Positions 63,876 through 64,000 of a DNA stretch of 64,000 nt are shown piece by piece. The notes under the pieces are model-generated. The model was not told the DNA's origin. It ran no database searches and saw only the letters and a list, made by a program, of their open reading frames with translations. The stretch spans positions 378,492,687 through 378,556,686 of the forward strand of contig JAUMIR010000001.1 of NCBI GenBank assembly GCA_030847615.1, in the 5' to 3' direction. The first letter of the stretch is position 1. Each line of letters begins with the position of its first letter. The translations under genes and the position numbers were made by a program. The DNA is from Gambelia wislizenii (taxonomy: Eukaryota; Chordata; Lepidosauria; Squamata; Crotaphytidae).

Positions 63876-64000
63876 AAGATAAACTCTGATGAGGAAGATG
63901 CTTCTAAGAGAACACAGTAAATACTCGAAATAATTATTTTACTAAACATTAAATATTTTGCACAAAAGAAGGACTTCCACTATGATGTGGAATGCACACT

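Overview
The window reads as repeat-dense, gene-free intergenic DNA from a squamate reptile, most likely a lizard. The evidence is the repeat repertoire: tRNA-derived Sauria-type SINEs, a second tRNA-type SINE ending in CAACAAC, a 5S rRNA-derived SINE, CR1 and L2 LINE remnants, a 5'-inverted L1, DIRS-type tyrosine-recombinase retrotransposons, hAT and Tigger-like DNA elements, and abundant (GATA)n, (GAAA)n and (CT)n microsatellites. I found no exon of a host gene, tRNA or rRNA gene, or CRISPR array that I can support. Every protein-like reading frame I recognise belongs to a mobile element. Species and chromosome cannot be told from this.

Layout. 0-10 kb: six short terminal-inverted-repeat (TIR) elements, one carrying a 600-bp solo LTR and one splitting a SINE. 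10-15 kb: a Sauria SINE, then a hAT element (12723-14993, exact 8-bp target duplication) filled with a CR1 piece, a smaller hAT element and a SINE. 15-21 kb: a DIRS fragment, a LINE 3' end and three more TIR elements. 21-24.3 kb: the 5' half of an L2-type LINE, joined to LINE and Tigger-like pieces. 24-30 kb: old SINEs and Tigger-like elements. 30.0-34.0 kb: a near full-length LINE (endonuclease, reverse transcriptase, C-terminal zinc finger) inside a Tigger-like element. 34.8 kb: a head-to-head palindrome. 35.7 kb: a CR1 3' end. 39.5 kb: a large foldback element. 39.9-42.4 kb: a 5'-truncated DIRS element with an uninterrupted recombinase frame. 44-51 kb: three TIR elements among unassigned sequence. 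52-55.8 kb: a 5S-derived SINE, a tRNA SINE and an L1 with 5' inversion, itself interrupted by an L2 piece and a TIR element. 57-64 kb: a CCAAT-rich hairpin, a TIR element, CR1 remnants, a GC-rich promoter-like block, and a DIRS end split by a second probable solo LTR.

The strongest collective signal is a cohort of about sixteen short non-autonomous elements with related ends (GGACTTTATCAGAC, GGAGATTWTCAGACG or GGGCTTGTCTANATGGGC classes). Nearly all are flanked by a 5-base duplication of the form C-NNN-G. Several share internal modules and a subterminal hairpin; two are almost complete palindromes. I could not assign this cohort to a superfamily from sequence alone, and none carries a transposase.
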